64,000 nt of DNA. It comes from Snodgrassella alvi_G. GTDB lineage: Bacteria; Pseudomonadota; Gammaproteobacteria; Burkholderiales; Neisseriaceae. Made by a program: the position numbers and the translations under genes. Of this stretch, positions 36,838-45,814 are shown in pieces; position 1 is the stretch's first letter; every line of letters begins with the position of its first letter. The notes below the pieces were generated by a model, which saw nothing but the letters and a program-made list of their open reading frames with translations, had not been told where the DNA came from and made no database searches. The DNA lies in contig CAMLCH010000007.1 in NCBI GenBank assembly GCA_946478525.1, positions 1 through 64,000 of the forward strand, read 5' to 3'.

Positions 36838-38679
36838 ATGTTATTTAATCGATTCTTTTCTTGGTTTGAAAACCGCATAAATCCTTATCCGGATGCCTTA
36901 CCGCAACCGCCCAAGAAAGGTGTTTTACCTTTTGTGTGGAGCTGCCTTGACGGGGTAAGAGGATGGTTATTGCTAATGATCATCATGACTATTGGTACAG
37001 GTATTCTGGAGGCGTTGCTATTTCGGTTCCTTGGTACAGTAATTGATTGGCTTGGCGCATATTCACCGGCTCAGTTGTGGCCTAATAAAGGTCATGAACT
37101 TTTGTTAATGGCAGGCGTACTGATATTCAGTATTGTTTGGTCTTTTTTGTCTTCTAATGTCCAGTTTCAAACTTTACAGGGTACCTTTCCAATGCGGTTA
37201 CGCTGGAATTTTCACCGTTTGATGCTCGGACAAAGCATGGGTTTTTATCAGGACGAATTTGCAGGCCGGGTGTCTGCGAAAGTAATGCAGACTGCTCTGG
37301 CTGTGCGTGATACGGTGATGTCTGTCGCCAATATGCTGGTGTATATACTGGTGTATTTTGTCACCAGTGGCATCATACTGGCCGGTATGGATAGCTGGTT
37401 ATTGCTGCCGTTTATCATGTGGATTGTGTTATTTTTGTTGGTATTGAAATTTCTGATCCCGAAATTATCCCGCACGGCACAAAAACAAGCAGATGCACGT
37501 AGCCTGATGACCGGACGCATTACTGATGCTTATACCAATATTTCTACCGTTAAATTATTTTCCCACAGTGCCCGCGAAGCTGCTTATGCTAAAGCATCTA
37601 TGCAGGAGTTTCTGGTTACTGTCCATGCGCAAATGCGTCTGGCTACTTCATTGGATAGCCTGAGTACTGCTATTAACACATTATTAGTAGTCGGTTCTGC
37701 CGGTCTGGGTATCTGGTTGTGGATAAATGGACAGGTAGGTGTTGGTGCGATCGCAACTGCCACTGCTATGGCTTCACGTATTAACGGATTATCAAGATGG
37801 GTAATGTGGGAAAGTGCCCGTTTGTTTGAAAATATAGGTACTGTTGAAGATGGAATGAATATTTTGTCTCGTCCACAAACTATTTCTGATAAACCTAATG
37901 CCTTACCGTTAAAAGTAGATCATGGCGCGATTGATTTTGAACATGTGAATTTTGCTTATAGTGCCGATAAACCTTTATTAACCGATTTTAATCTGCATAT
38001 TCGTGCAGGTGAAAAAGTAGGTCTAGTTGGTCGCAGTGGCGCAGGTAAAACTACATTAACCAATTTGCTGCTACGTTTTTATGATGTGCAGGGTGGGCGC
38101 ATACTGATTGACGGACAGGATATTCGTGATGTTACTCAGGATAGCCTGCGTGCTGCATTAGGCTTAGTGACTCAAGACACATCTTTATTGCATCGTTCAG
38201 TTCGCGACAATATTGTCTATGGTCGGCCAGATGCTACTGACGATCAGATGTATGCAGCTGCAGAAAAAGCGGCAGCCGCAGATTTTATTCCAACACTGAG
38301 TGATGCAAAAGGACGACATGGCTATGATGCACATGTTGGGGAACGTGGCGTGAAATTGTCTGGTGGTCAGCGACAACGTATAGCCATTGCCAGGGTCATA
38401 CTGAAAGATGCGCCGATATTATTGCTGGATGAGGCCACTAGTGCTCTTGATTCGGAAGTTGAAGCAGCTATTCAGGAAAACCTCACTCAGCTCATGCAAG
38501 GTAAAACAGTAGTTGCTATTGCTCATCGACTCTCTACTATTGCCGCCATGGACCGATTAATTGTGATGGATAAAGGGCAGATTGTTGAGCAAGGTACACA
38601 TAATGAGCTTTTAGCTAAAAACGGTGTCTATGCCATGCTGTGGCAACGTCAGAGTGGAGGATTCTTACCAGAAAGCTGA
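36838..38679 (+). CDS. ABC exporter, fused permease and ATPase (MsbA/MDR type)
   Basis: 613 residues. Six membrane helices (about 40-320), then a nucleotide-binding domain: Walker A VGRSGAGKTTL, Q-loop LVTQDTSLLH, signature LSGGQRQRIAIARVIL, Walker B ILLLDEATSALD, switch His IAHRLST. Functions as a homodimer exporting a lipid, peptide or drug; the substrate is not indicated by neighbours (rnpB and dld). Confidence 0.92.
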   Translation: MLFNRFFSWFENRINPYPDALPQPPKKGVLPFVWSCLDGVRGWLLLMIIMTIGTGILEALLFRFLGTVIDWLGAYSPAQLWPNKGHELLLMAGVLIFSIVWSFLSSNVQFQTLQGTFPMRLRWNFHRLMLGQSMGFYQDEFAGRVSAKVMQTALAVRDTVMSVANMLVYILVYFVTSGIILAGMDSWLLLPFIMWIVLFLLVLKFLIPKLSRTAQKQADARSLMTGRITDAYTNISTVKLFSHSAREAAYAKASMQEFLVTVHAQMRLATSLDSLSTAINTLLVVGSAGLGIWLWINGQVGVGAIATATAMASRINGLSRWVMWESARLFENIGTVEDGMNILSRPQTISDKPNALPLKVDHGAIDFEHVNFAYSADKPLLTDFNLHIRAGEKVGLVGRSGAGKTTLTNLLLRFYDVQGGRILIDGQDIRDVTQDSLRAALGLVTQDTSLLHRSVRDNIVYGRPDATDDQMYAAAEKAAAADFIPTLSDAKGRHGYDAHVGERGVKLSGGQRQRIAIARVILKDAPILLLDEATSALDSEVEAAIQENLTQLMQGKTVVAIAHRLSTIAAMDRLIVMDKGQIVEQGTHNELLAKNGVYAMLWQRQSGGFLPES

Positions 38680-38780
38680 TTGTAACGATCTATACATAAA
38701 AGACTTTTCGTTAGCATATAATCGTTCTAGAATAACGTTGTTATCTAAATAACATTATTATATGAAGAAGAGGAATCAAG

Positions 38781-40478
38781 ATGGATACACCTAACCATTC
38801 AGCACTGGTGCAGCAACTTAAGAATATAGTTGGTCAACAGCATACCCTGACTGATCCCGCGCGCACTCTGCCTTACCGACAGGGAATACGATTTGGTGTG
38901 GGTGATGCTCTGGCTGTTGTACTACCGGGTACACTGCTGGAGCAGTGGCAGGTCTTAAAAGCCTGTGTTGCTGCGGATGTCATCGTTATTACGCAGTCGG
39001 CTAATACCGGCTTAACTGGTGGTTCCACGCCGGATGGCAATGATTACGATCGACCAATTGTTATTGTCAGTACGCGCCGTCTGGATGGTATTCAGGTTAT
39101 TGCTAATGGCGAACAGGTGGTATGCTTACCCGGCAGCACTTTATTCCGGCTAGAAAAAGAACTGAAAAAATATAATCGCGGCCCACATTCGGTTATTGGT
39201 TCATCGTGTATCGGTGCCTCAGTAATGGGAGGCGTTTGTAATAATTCCGGTGGAGCGCTGATTCAACGAGGCCCGGCCTATACGCAAATGGCGGTGTACG
39301 CCCAGTTAGATGAACAAGGTCAGCTGCACCTGATCAATCATCTGGGCATTGAACTGGGCGATGAACCGGAAACAATCCTACGGAATCTGCAAAACGGGAC
39401 TTATACTGATAGCGATATAAAACGTGATGCTGGTTTGGGACATGACCATAGCTATCGCGATCATGTGCGTGAAATTGATGCGGATACGCCGGCACGGTTT
39501 AATGCGGATCCGGCGCGCCATTACGAAGCCTCAGGCAGTGCCGGACGATTAATGGTGTTTGCCGTGCGTTTGGACTCATTTCCACTGGAGAAAAATACTG
39601 CTGTATTTTATATCGGCACTAATGATACACACGAATTGGACGATATTCGTCGGCATATATTAAGCCAGTTTACCAATTTGCCCGTGTCTGGTGAATACAT
39701 GCATCGCGAAGCTTTTGATATTGCGGCGGTGTATGGCAAAGACATCTTTATGGCTATCCAGAAATTTGGTACTGATGCCATGCCACGTTTATTTGCCTTT
39801 AAAAATTTTATCGATCGTACCATTGCTAAAATTCCTTTTCTCCCGAAAAATTTCTCTGACCGCTTTGCCTTATTTGTGTGTAAATTATTGCCGCAGCATC
39901 TGCCCCAGTCAATTCGTGACTATCGCGACCGTTACGAACATCATTTAATTTTAAAAATGGCTGACGATGGTATTGCCGAAGCAGATGCTTATTTAAAAGA
40001 TTATTTTCAGAATAAACAAGGTAATTATTTCCGTTGTAACGCAAAAGAAGCAGAGGCAGCCATGCTGCATCGTTTTGCTGCAGCTGGTGCCGCAACAACC
40101 TTTCGTAATGTTCATAGCGATAAAGTAGAAAACATCGTTGCTTTGGATGTTGCATTGCGCCGTAATGACAGTAACTGGTTTGAAACTTTGCCCGAAAGCA
40201 TCAATCAGCACTTTATCCATAAAATGTATTATGGCCATTTTTTCTGCCACGTTTTCCATCAGGACTACATTGCTAAAAAAGGAACCGATTGCAATAAGGT
40301 CGAAGATGAAATGCTGGTATTACTGGATCAGCGCGGAGCGCAGTATCCTGCTGAACACAATGTTGGTCATTTATATCATGCTAAACCGGCATTAAAACAA
40401 TTCTATCGACAGCTTGATCCGACCAATAGCTTTAATCCGGGTATTGGTAAAACCTCTAAGAAGAAATACTGGGCGTAA
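38781..40478 (+). CDS. dld: Quinone-dependent D-lactate dehydrogenase
   Basis: 565 residues, near-identical in length to E. coli Dld. FAD-binding PCMH domain with QSANTGLTGGSTPDGNDYD and SVIGSSCIGASVMGGVCNNS; the C-terminus includes the membrane-binding/cap region and HNVGHLYHAKPALKQFYRQL with TNSFNPGIGKT. It oxidises D-lactate to pyruvate and feeds electrons to quinone at the inner membrane. Good GAGGAA ribosome-binding site; terminator follows. Lets the cell burn lactate cross-fed by neighbours. Confidence 0.95.
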   Translation: MDTPNHSALVQQLKNIVGQQHTLTDPARTLPYRQGIRFGVGDALAVVLPGTLLEQWQVLKACVAADVIVITQSANTGLTGGSTPDGNDYDRPIVIVSTRRLDGIQVIANGEQVVCLPGSTLFRLEKELKKYNRGPHSVIGSSCIGASVMGGVCNNSGGALIQRGPAYTQMAVYAQLDEQGQLHLINHLGIELGDEPETILRNLQNGTYTDSDIKRDAGLGHDHSYRDHVREIDADTPARFNADPARHYEASGSAGRLMVFAVRLDSFPLEKNTAVFYIGTNDTHELDDIRRHILSQFTNLPVSGEYMHREAFDIAAVYGKDIFMAIQKFGTDAMPRLFAFKNFIDRTIAKIPFLPKNFSDRFALFVCKLLPQHLPQSIRDYRDRYEHHLILKMADDGIAEADAYLKDYFQNKQGNYFRCNAKEAEAAMLHRFAAAGAATTFRNVHSDKVENIVALDVALRRNDSNWFETLPESINQHFIHKMYYGHFFCHVFHQDYIAKKGTDCNKVEDEMLVLLDQRGAQYPAEHNVGHLYHAKPALKQFYRQLDPTNSFNPGIGKTSKKKYWA

Positions 40479-40504
40479 ATTAAACGTCCATCATTTATTA
40501 ACTG

Positions 40505-40535
40505 ACCGCCGGCAAATCATGTCTGGCGGTTTTTC
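40505..40535 (+). terminator. Terminator of dld
   Basis: ACCGCC (40505-40510) pairs with GGCGGT (40525-40530), extended by a G-T pair, directly followed by TTTTT; 26 bp after the dld stop. Confidence 0.75.
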
Positions 40536-41186
40536 TATATGCTTAAAAAAATAGATTAATTATTCATATATGGCATTGATTAATTAGAGCAATGTATAGC
40601 AGCAATCAAATTCTCTATCCAAACAGCTATCTAAAACAATTTAACCAGACATAGCGAATACAAGTATTAAATTGGTAGCTAATTAAAAAATTCAGAACAA
40701 ATAGGAAAAATCTCAAAATCGATTTTCTTATAACTGCAATTACATTTGCTGTTTTAATGACATTTTAATTGTTGTCACAACATATATTATTCTTTTTCTA
40801 AAATAACGGATCTGCATTCGTTTTATCCATTATTCCATTAGATTTTGCTGAATTCGAAACTGCTATAATAGTAAAAATATTTTTATTTTCGTTCTAGCAA
40901 TACCATCAGCAGTAGTAACCCTAGCCGTGATTTGTGCTTTTACTTGCTGTTAAGAACTCAGCACGATGATTTGCATTAGTGCTGATTGGTAATACTTAAT
41001 CTCAAGCTGCGAAGGTAAACGCTAACAGATAAATTCCGTGTACAATATCACCGATATTAGCCTGCTTACAGCAGGCTTTGATTTATCAGTTCAGATAAAT
41101 TGTAACAGTGACAGAACAGACGGCTTGCACTACCATTGATAGTAATGTTCCTGTTTACACGGGACGCAATAAGGATAATGGATACA
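40536..41186. other. Spacer and leader upstream of mgtE
   Basis: About 650 bp, first two-thirds A/T-rich with no gene. The last part holds the strong hairpin at 41059-41077. No known magnesium riboswitch (M-box or mgtA type) was recognised. Confidence 0.4.
41059..41084 (+). promoter_or_regulatory. Leader hairpin (terminator-like) upstream of mgtE
   Basis: AGCCTGCT (41059-41066), loop TAC, AGCAGGCT (41070-41077), then TTGATTT. An 8-bp perfect stem followed by a poor T-tract, about 110 bp before the mgtE start. Could be an attenuator in a leader, or the end of an unrecognised upstream transcript. Confidence 0.4.
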
Positions 41187-42623
41187 ATGAAAGATACCCA
41201 TAGTAGTATCAATGAACAGGAACAAATCCATCTGGATACCGATCACATTTGTGAATTGGTGGCCGTATTGTTACCTGTTGCTGAAGATATCCATTCTCAT
41301 AACCAGACTTCATTACAAACAACAGAACAAAAACAAGCTTTACAGGAACTTATTGCCGTATTACATGATCTGCACCCGGCGGATGTAGCCACACTACTGG
41401 AATCCTTACCATTAGAAGAACGTATGCTGGTGTGGAAACTGGCTGCACCTGCTGAAGATGGAGAAGTATTACTGGAAGTTTCTGATCCGGTTCGGGAAAC
41501 ATTAATCGAAAACATGGAACAGCGGGAACTGTTAGCTGCTGTTGATGATTTGGATGCAGACGAACTAGCCGAGCTAGCACCGGATTTACCCAGACAGGTA
41601 GTGTATGAAGCACTAAGCAGCCGTGATGAAGAAGAACGGGCACAAATTGCGGCGGCAATGTCGTTTGAAGATGACCAGGTTGGTGCCCTGATGGATTTTG
41701 AATTGGTCAGCATTCGTGCTGATGTCACCTGTGAAGTGGTTCTGCGCTATTTACGGCGTTTCGATCGTTTGCCAGATCATACTGACAAAATTTTTGTCGT
41801 AGATGAAGAAGACGTTTTACAGGGTGTACTGCCCATTCGAAGCTTATTAGTTTCAGATCCGGAATCATTAGTTTCTGATGTCATGGCCGATGATGTGGTT
41901 ACTTTCCGTCCAGAAGATGATGTAGAAGAAGCTGCTGCGGCATTCGAACGTTACGATTTGGTTACTGCACCCGTTATTGATGATAACCGAAAACTGATTG
42001 GTCGTATTACCATTGACGAAATGGTAGACGTGATCCGTGAAGAATCCGAAACAGATATGCTGAATATGGCTGGTCTGCGTGAAGAAGAAGATTTATTTGC
42101 GCCCGTCGTAGATTCAGTCAAAAACCGCTGGATCTGGTTAGCAGTGAACCTATGCACCGCCTTTATAGCCAGCCGTGTTATTGGCATGTTCGAACATTCA
42201 ATCGAAAAAATCGTTGCTCTGGCAACATTAATGCCTATTGTTGCCGGTATAGGTGGTAATTCCGGTAATCAGACCATCACCATGATAGTGCGTGCCATGA
42301 CTTCCGGGCAAATCAGTAATAGTCAGGCAAAGCGATTACTGCGTAAAGAAGAAGGCGTGGCTTTAGTCAATGGCCTAATTTGGGGTTCAGTAATGGGTAT
42401 AGTATCCTATTTCCTTTACCACAGTATTGGTATCGGGCTGGTTATGGTTGCGGCGATGACACTCAATCTATTACTGGCTGCCACCGTAGGCGTGCTGATT
42501 CCGGTATTGATGCAAAAAGCTGGTCGTGATCCTGCCCTGGGTAGTAGTGTATTGATTACCGCTGTTACCGATTCCGGTGGATTTTTTATTTTTCTTGGAC
42601 TAGCTACCCTGTTTTTATTATAA
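41187..42623 (+). CDS. mgtE: Magnesium transporter MgtE
   Basis: 478 residues from ATG 41187 (AAGGA at 41171-41175; ATG 41178 is too close to it). MgtE layout: N-domain (LHPADVATLLESLPLEER), two CBS domains (about 180-300, SVRADV-like and VTAPVIDDNRKLIGRITIDE), plug helix, and five C-terminal membrane helices with the pore motifs PIVAGIGGNSGNQT and TDSGGFFIFLG. A Mg-gated channel in the inner membrane. prmC follows 21 bp downstream. Confidence 0.93.
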   Translation: MKDTHSSINEQEQIHLDTDHICELVAVLLPVAEDIHSHNQTSLQTTEQKQALQELIAVLHDLHPADVATLLESLPLEERMLVWKLAAPAEDGEVLLEVSDPVRETLIENMEQRELLAAVDDLDADELAELAPDLPRQVVYEALSSRDEEERAQIAAAMSFEDDQVGALMDFELVSIRADVTCEVVLRYLRRFDRLPDHTDKIFVVDEEDVLQGVLPIRSLLVSDPESLVSDVMADDVVTFRPEDDVEEAAAAFERYDLVTAPVIDDNRKLIGRITIDEMVDVIREESETDMLNMAGLREEEDLFAPVVDSVKNRWIWLAVNLCTAFIASRVIGMFEHSIEKIVALATLMPIVAGIGGNSGNQTITMIVRAMTSGQISNSQAKRLLRKEEGVALVNGLIWGSVMGIVSYFLYHSIGIGLVMVAAMTLNLLLAATVGVLIPVLMQKAGRDPALGSSVLITAVTDSGGFFIFLGLATLFLL

Positions 42624-42644
42624 ATCCAGCTTTACATCTGAATT

Positions 42645-43505
42645 ATGCATACCGAAGAGACAGCCACAATCACGTCATGGTTACAACAATGTGGTCTACC
42701 ACGTATAGAAGGGCGAATGTTGATACAACATCTTCTTTCGGTAACCCATTCATATCTAATTGCCCACGGCTCACGTAAACTGAGTTTGCCGGAGCAACAA
42801 TGGCTAAATCAGCAAGCAGCACGTCGCAAAGCCGGTGAACCACTGGCCTATCTGCTTGGCTATCGCGAATTTTATGGACGTTGCTTTAAAATTTCAGATG
42901 CAGTGCTGATTCCCAGACCAGAAACAGAACATTTGGTAGAGGCTGCTATAAGTCATCTTCCTCAAGGTGGCTGTATATGGGATCTGGGGACTGGTAGTGG
43001 TGCCATAGCTGTTACCATTGCCTGTGAGCGACCAGATGCACAAGTATGGGCGACAGACATTAGTGCAGAGGCGCTGGCAATCGCCAGCGACAATGCTGCT
43101 AACCTTAATACCAGCATACAATTTGGTCAGGGATCATGGTTTCAGGCGCAACCACAACCAGCAAAAAATAGTTTCGATGTTATCGTAGCAAATCCGCCAT
43201 ATATTGCTGCCAATGATGAGCACCTACAGCAGGGAGACCTGCGATTTGAACCTCAACATGCCCTGACCGATTATCATAATGGTCTCACTGCATTAGATAC
43301 CATCATTGCGGGTGCACCGGCTTATTTACGTAATAATGGCTGGTTACTATTGGAACATGGTTATGATCAGGGACGAGCAGTGCGGGATTGTTTAACACAA
43401 CTTGGCTTTGAAAAAATTCAAACACTACTGGATCTAGCTGGGTTAGAACGAGTTACCATTGGACAGATTAAACACTTATGTCGTTCACCGACCAATAAAC
43501 AGTGA
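42645..43505 (+). CDS. prmC: Release factor glutamine N5-methyltransferase
   Basis: 286 residues. N-terminal helical RF-binding domain, then SAM motif I (DLGTGSGAIAVTIACERP), motif for acidic ribose contact (VWATDISAEAL) and the catalytic NPPYI that binds the Gln of the GGQ loop. It methylates RF1/RF2 in the cytosol; it may also methylate PrfH (48441), inferred. Probably cotranscribed with mgtE. Confidence 0.95.
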   Translation: MHTEETATITSWLQQCGLPRIEGRMLIQHLLSVTHSYLIAHGSRKLSLPEQQWLNQQAARRKAGEPLAYLLGYREFYGRCFKISDAVLIPRPETEHLVEAAISHLPQGGCIWDLGTGSGAIAVTIACERPDAQVWATDISAEALAIASDNAANLNTSIQFGQGSWFQAQPQPAKNSFDVIVANPPYIAANDEHLQQGDLRFEPQHALTDYHNGLTALDTIIAGAPAYLRNNGWLLLEHGYDQGRAVRDCLTQLGFEKIQTLLDLAGLERVTIGQIKHLCRSPTNKQ

Positions 43506-43510
43506 AATAA

Positions 43511-43541
43511 AAATACCGCAGCATAGAGACTGCGGTTATTA
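43511..43541 (+). terminator. Terminator after prmC
   Basis: ATACCGCAG (43513-43521) pairs with CTGCGGTTAT (43530-43539) over about nine base pairs; just after the prmC stop and before the convergent M50-like gene. Flanking A and T runs would allow use in both directions. Confidence 0.7.
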
Positions 43542-43581
43542 TATGACTATTATTTTGGTCAGATTAATGACTGAAATATCC

Positions 43582-44235
43582 TTAGCCAAAAAGACTAATT
43601 AAATAATTGCAAATATTCAGAATCAACTGAATAAAGGGATTTATTACAAAACCCAGCAGACCAGAAGCCATTAGTAATAAAATAATCCAAGCACCATATG
43701 GTTCCAGTTTGCGGTACTGCATAGATGCCTTTGCTGATAAAAAACTATCAACAAAACGTCCGCCATCCAGAGGCGGAATCGGTATCAGATTCAGAACACA
43801 GAAAATGGCATTAAACTTAATCCCGAGAACAGACATAATCTGCATTGGTTTTTGAAAATATTCAGGCATCCATAAACTGCAAATAAAAATCAGCGTCCAG
43901 CCCAGACACATTAGCAAACTGGCAATGGGACCTGAAATAGCCACCATGCGCGCACCCATACGAGGATTGCGGAAATTTCGCGGATTAATAGGCATTGGCT
44001 TGCCCCAGCCAAATATAAACTGTCCGTTCGATAGCAGAAACATAATCAGCGGTAAAACAATCGTGCCAATCAAATCAATATGTTTTAATGGATTAATGGT
44101 CAACCGCCCCATTATCTCAGCTGTGCGGTCACCATAATATCTGGCCACGTAACCAGAAGCGACTACTGTAAAAGTAATCGTTAATAAAATGGGTAAAATC
44201 GCCAGAAACAAAATAGCGAAATCAAAATTCTCCAA
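43582..44235 (-). CDS. Site-2 protease (M50)-like membrane protein lacking HEXXH
   Basis: 217 residues from TTG 44235, chosen because AAGGA sits 7 nt upstream; the TTG at 44250 lies before this site. Five or so membrane helices. The region GYVARYYGDRTAEIMGRLTI, NPLKHIDLIGTIVLP and LNLIPIPPLDGGR is the M50B signature, but where HEXXH should stand the sequence is TVVAS (ITFTVVASGYVARYYG). The DGG motif is kept. Without the zinc-binding His pair and Glu it is unlikely to be a protease. The Neisseria homologue also lacks HEXXH as I recall. Confidence 0.82.
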   Translation of the reverse strand: MENFDFAILFLAILPILLTITFTVVASGYVARYYGDRTAEIMGRLTINPLKHIDLIGTIVLPLIMFLLSNGQFIFGWGKPMPINPRNFRNPRMGARMVAISGPIASLLMCLGWTLIFICSLWMPEYFQKPMQIMSVLGIKFNAIFCVLNLIPIPPLDGGRFVDSFLSAKASMQYRKLEPYGAWIILLLMASGLLGFVINPFIQLILNICNYLISLFG

Positions 44236-44292
44236 TGGGATATCCTTCAAACTATAAAAAGCCGCAAACTAACTATAGTACCAGTTTGCAAT

Positions 44293-44913
44293 TTATAAAC
44301 CAAGTATGGCCGTATCACCTTTACCGGCACGAATCAGCGAGATTCCGTCAGTCATATCCACTACCGTAGTCGGCTCAGTTCCGCACCAACCACCATCAAT
44401 TACTAGATCTACCGAATGCTCCAGCTGATCGCGAATTTCGTAAGGATCCGTTAGTGGTTCCTCTTCATGTGGCAACATTAACGTGCACGATAACATTGGT
44501 TCACCAAGATTTTGCAGTAAAGATAGAGCAATACGGTTATCTGGTACACGCAAGCCAATCGTTTTGCGCTTCGGATGCAACGTGCGTGCAGGTACTTCCT
44601 TAGTGGCTTGTAAAATAAACGTATAGCTGCCGGGCGTGGCCGCTTTAAGTAATCGATACTGACTATTGTCAATTCTGGCATATAAGCCTAACTGGCTCAG
44701 ATCATGACACATTAGTGTCAAATGATGCTTCTGATCAATATCACGAATACGTAAAATCTGCTCCATGGCTTGCTTATTACCCAGCTGACAACCAAGTGCA
44801 TAACACGAGTCTGTCGGATAAACAATAACCCCGCCTTTACGAACAATATCTGCTGCCTGATTAATCAGGCGCTCTTGCGGATCAGTTGGATGAATTGCAA
44901 AAAATTGTGCCAT
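44293..44913 (-). CDS. YciO/YrdC/Sua5-family L-threonylcarbamoyladenylate synthase
   Basis: 206 residues. YrdC fold with VIVYPTDSCYALGCQ, the KHHLTLMC stretch, PGSYTFILQATKEVP and RKTIGLRVPDN. Family members form threonylcarbamoyl-AMP for tRNA t6A37 or are YciO paralogues of less certain role; the sequence style (FAIHPTDPQERLI at the start) favours YciO. Clear AAGGAG ribosome-binding site. 58 bp upstream of the M50-like gene on the same strand, a neighbourhood also seen in Neisseria. Confidence 0.88.
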   Translation of the reverse strand: MAQFFAIHPTDPQERLINQAADIVRKGGVIVYPTDSCYALGCQLGNKQAMEQILRIRDIDQKHHLTLMCHDLSQLGLYARIDNSQYRLLKAATPGSYTFILQATKEVPARTLHPKRKTIGLRVPDNRIALSLLQNLGEPMLSCTLMLPHEEEPLTDPYEIRDQLEHSVDLVIDGGWCGTEPTTVVDMTDGISLIRAGKGDTAILGL

Positions 44914-45347
44914 GGAATCACTCCTTATTTTAATCTCATCATTATTCAGCTTAATTATTATAATATTAGTCCGATTTGCGAAAATTAAATTACACAGCCA
45001 TAAAAATAGTTAGCCAAACCCTTAAAAAAGTATTAGCAAAAAAATATTAAATATAATGGAAAAGGGTTTATTTGCAGTTGATATTGTCAATAAACCAACC
45101 AATTTATCGCCTTATTCGGATCTCAATTCTCAGGAAACAAATTTAACACGCAGCAGTCACAAGAAATTTAAACCATGTACCATTGCCGGAAAATTAACAT
45201 CCGTCAGGGAACTGGTAAATATGCAAAATGATGAGCAAATTTTGAGAAAATAAATAAAGCAAAAATTTTTAATTCTGTTTTTTCAAATAAGGAATTGCTA
45301 TGAAATATAGATAGTGCTGTTTTTGTTATTAGAATTATTTTTTTACC

Positions 45348-45400
45348 ATGTACTGGAATAGGCGCAGCAAAATCGAGAATTGATTGCTAGACACATACTT
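45348..45400 (+). pseudogene. Decayed rtcB fragment
   Basis: 53 bp align with rtcB at 47923-47975 on the same strand with about seven mismatches and no gap; the 20 bases AGCAAAATCGAGAATTGATT are identical. The surrounding frames are closed. It is a small remnant of a second copy or of a local duplication. Confidence 0.7.
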
Positions 45401-45721
45401 GCAGGCTATATGAATTGAACCGCAACTCCAAAGGGAAAAGTACTTCATCACAAACCTATTAGTGGTTTGACGGCTATGTTTCCAGCAAATACACAGCATT
45501 TACAGAAGATGTATTGCTTAGTCTTGAGGAGCAATTTAGTGTGGCACATACTAATCTTTGCTCTCCAAGCGCGAAGATTTTAATGAATTAAGCAGAGTAC
45601 CGGCAAATCTATAGTCGTTTAACACTATTTTTAATTGTCTGACAGCCGAAAATACATATGTAACAATTCTGTGATCGGAAAATTTCTGGATCGATGTTCG
45701 ATGATTACCAGATGCTTATGT

Positions 45722-45767
45722 AAAAACAGGACCTGAATGGCTTTAGTAGCTATACAGGTTCTGTTTT
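45722..45767 (-). terminator. Terminator after the beta-propeller gene (probably bidirectional)
   Basis: AAAACAGGACCTG (45723-45735) pairs with CAGGTTCTGTTTT (45755-45767) with one G-T pair; A-rich on one side and T-rich on the other. Lies 48 bp past the stop of the minus-strand gene at 45815. Confidence 0.75.
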
Positions 45768-45814
45768 AGAAACTGGTTTGAACAGTTTATTGAAACTAAT
45801 GTCTAGTTTGAATC

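Larger units (their letters stand above)
44914..45814. other. Gene-poor spacer with rtcB fragment
   Basis: About 900 bp. A plus-strand 65-codon frame at 45056-45253 has no ribosome-binding site or similarity. The sequence at 45348-45400 is a decayed copy of part of rtcB, and a bidirectional terminator sits at 45722-45767. Confidence 0.45.

Noticed and set aside
43582..44250. Longer TTG start at 44250 for the M50-like gene
   Set aside because: The AAGGA site lies between 44250 and 44235, so it can only serve the downstream TTG.
45056..45253. 65-codon plus-strand frame
   Set aside because: No ribosome-binding site or recognisable pattern, lies in a decayed spacer.
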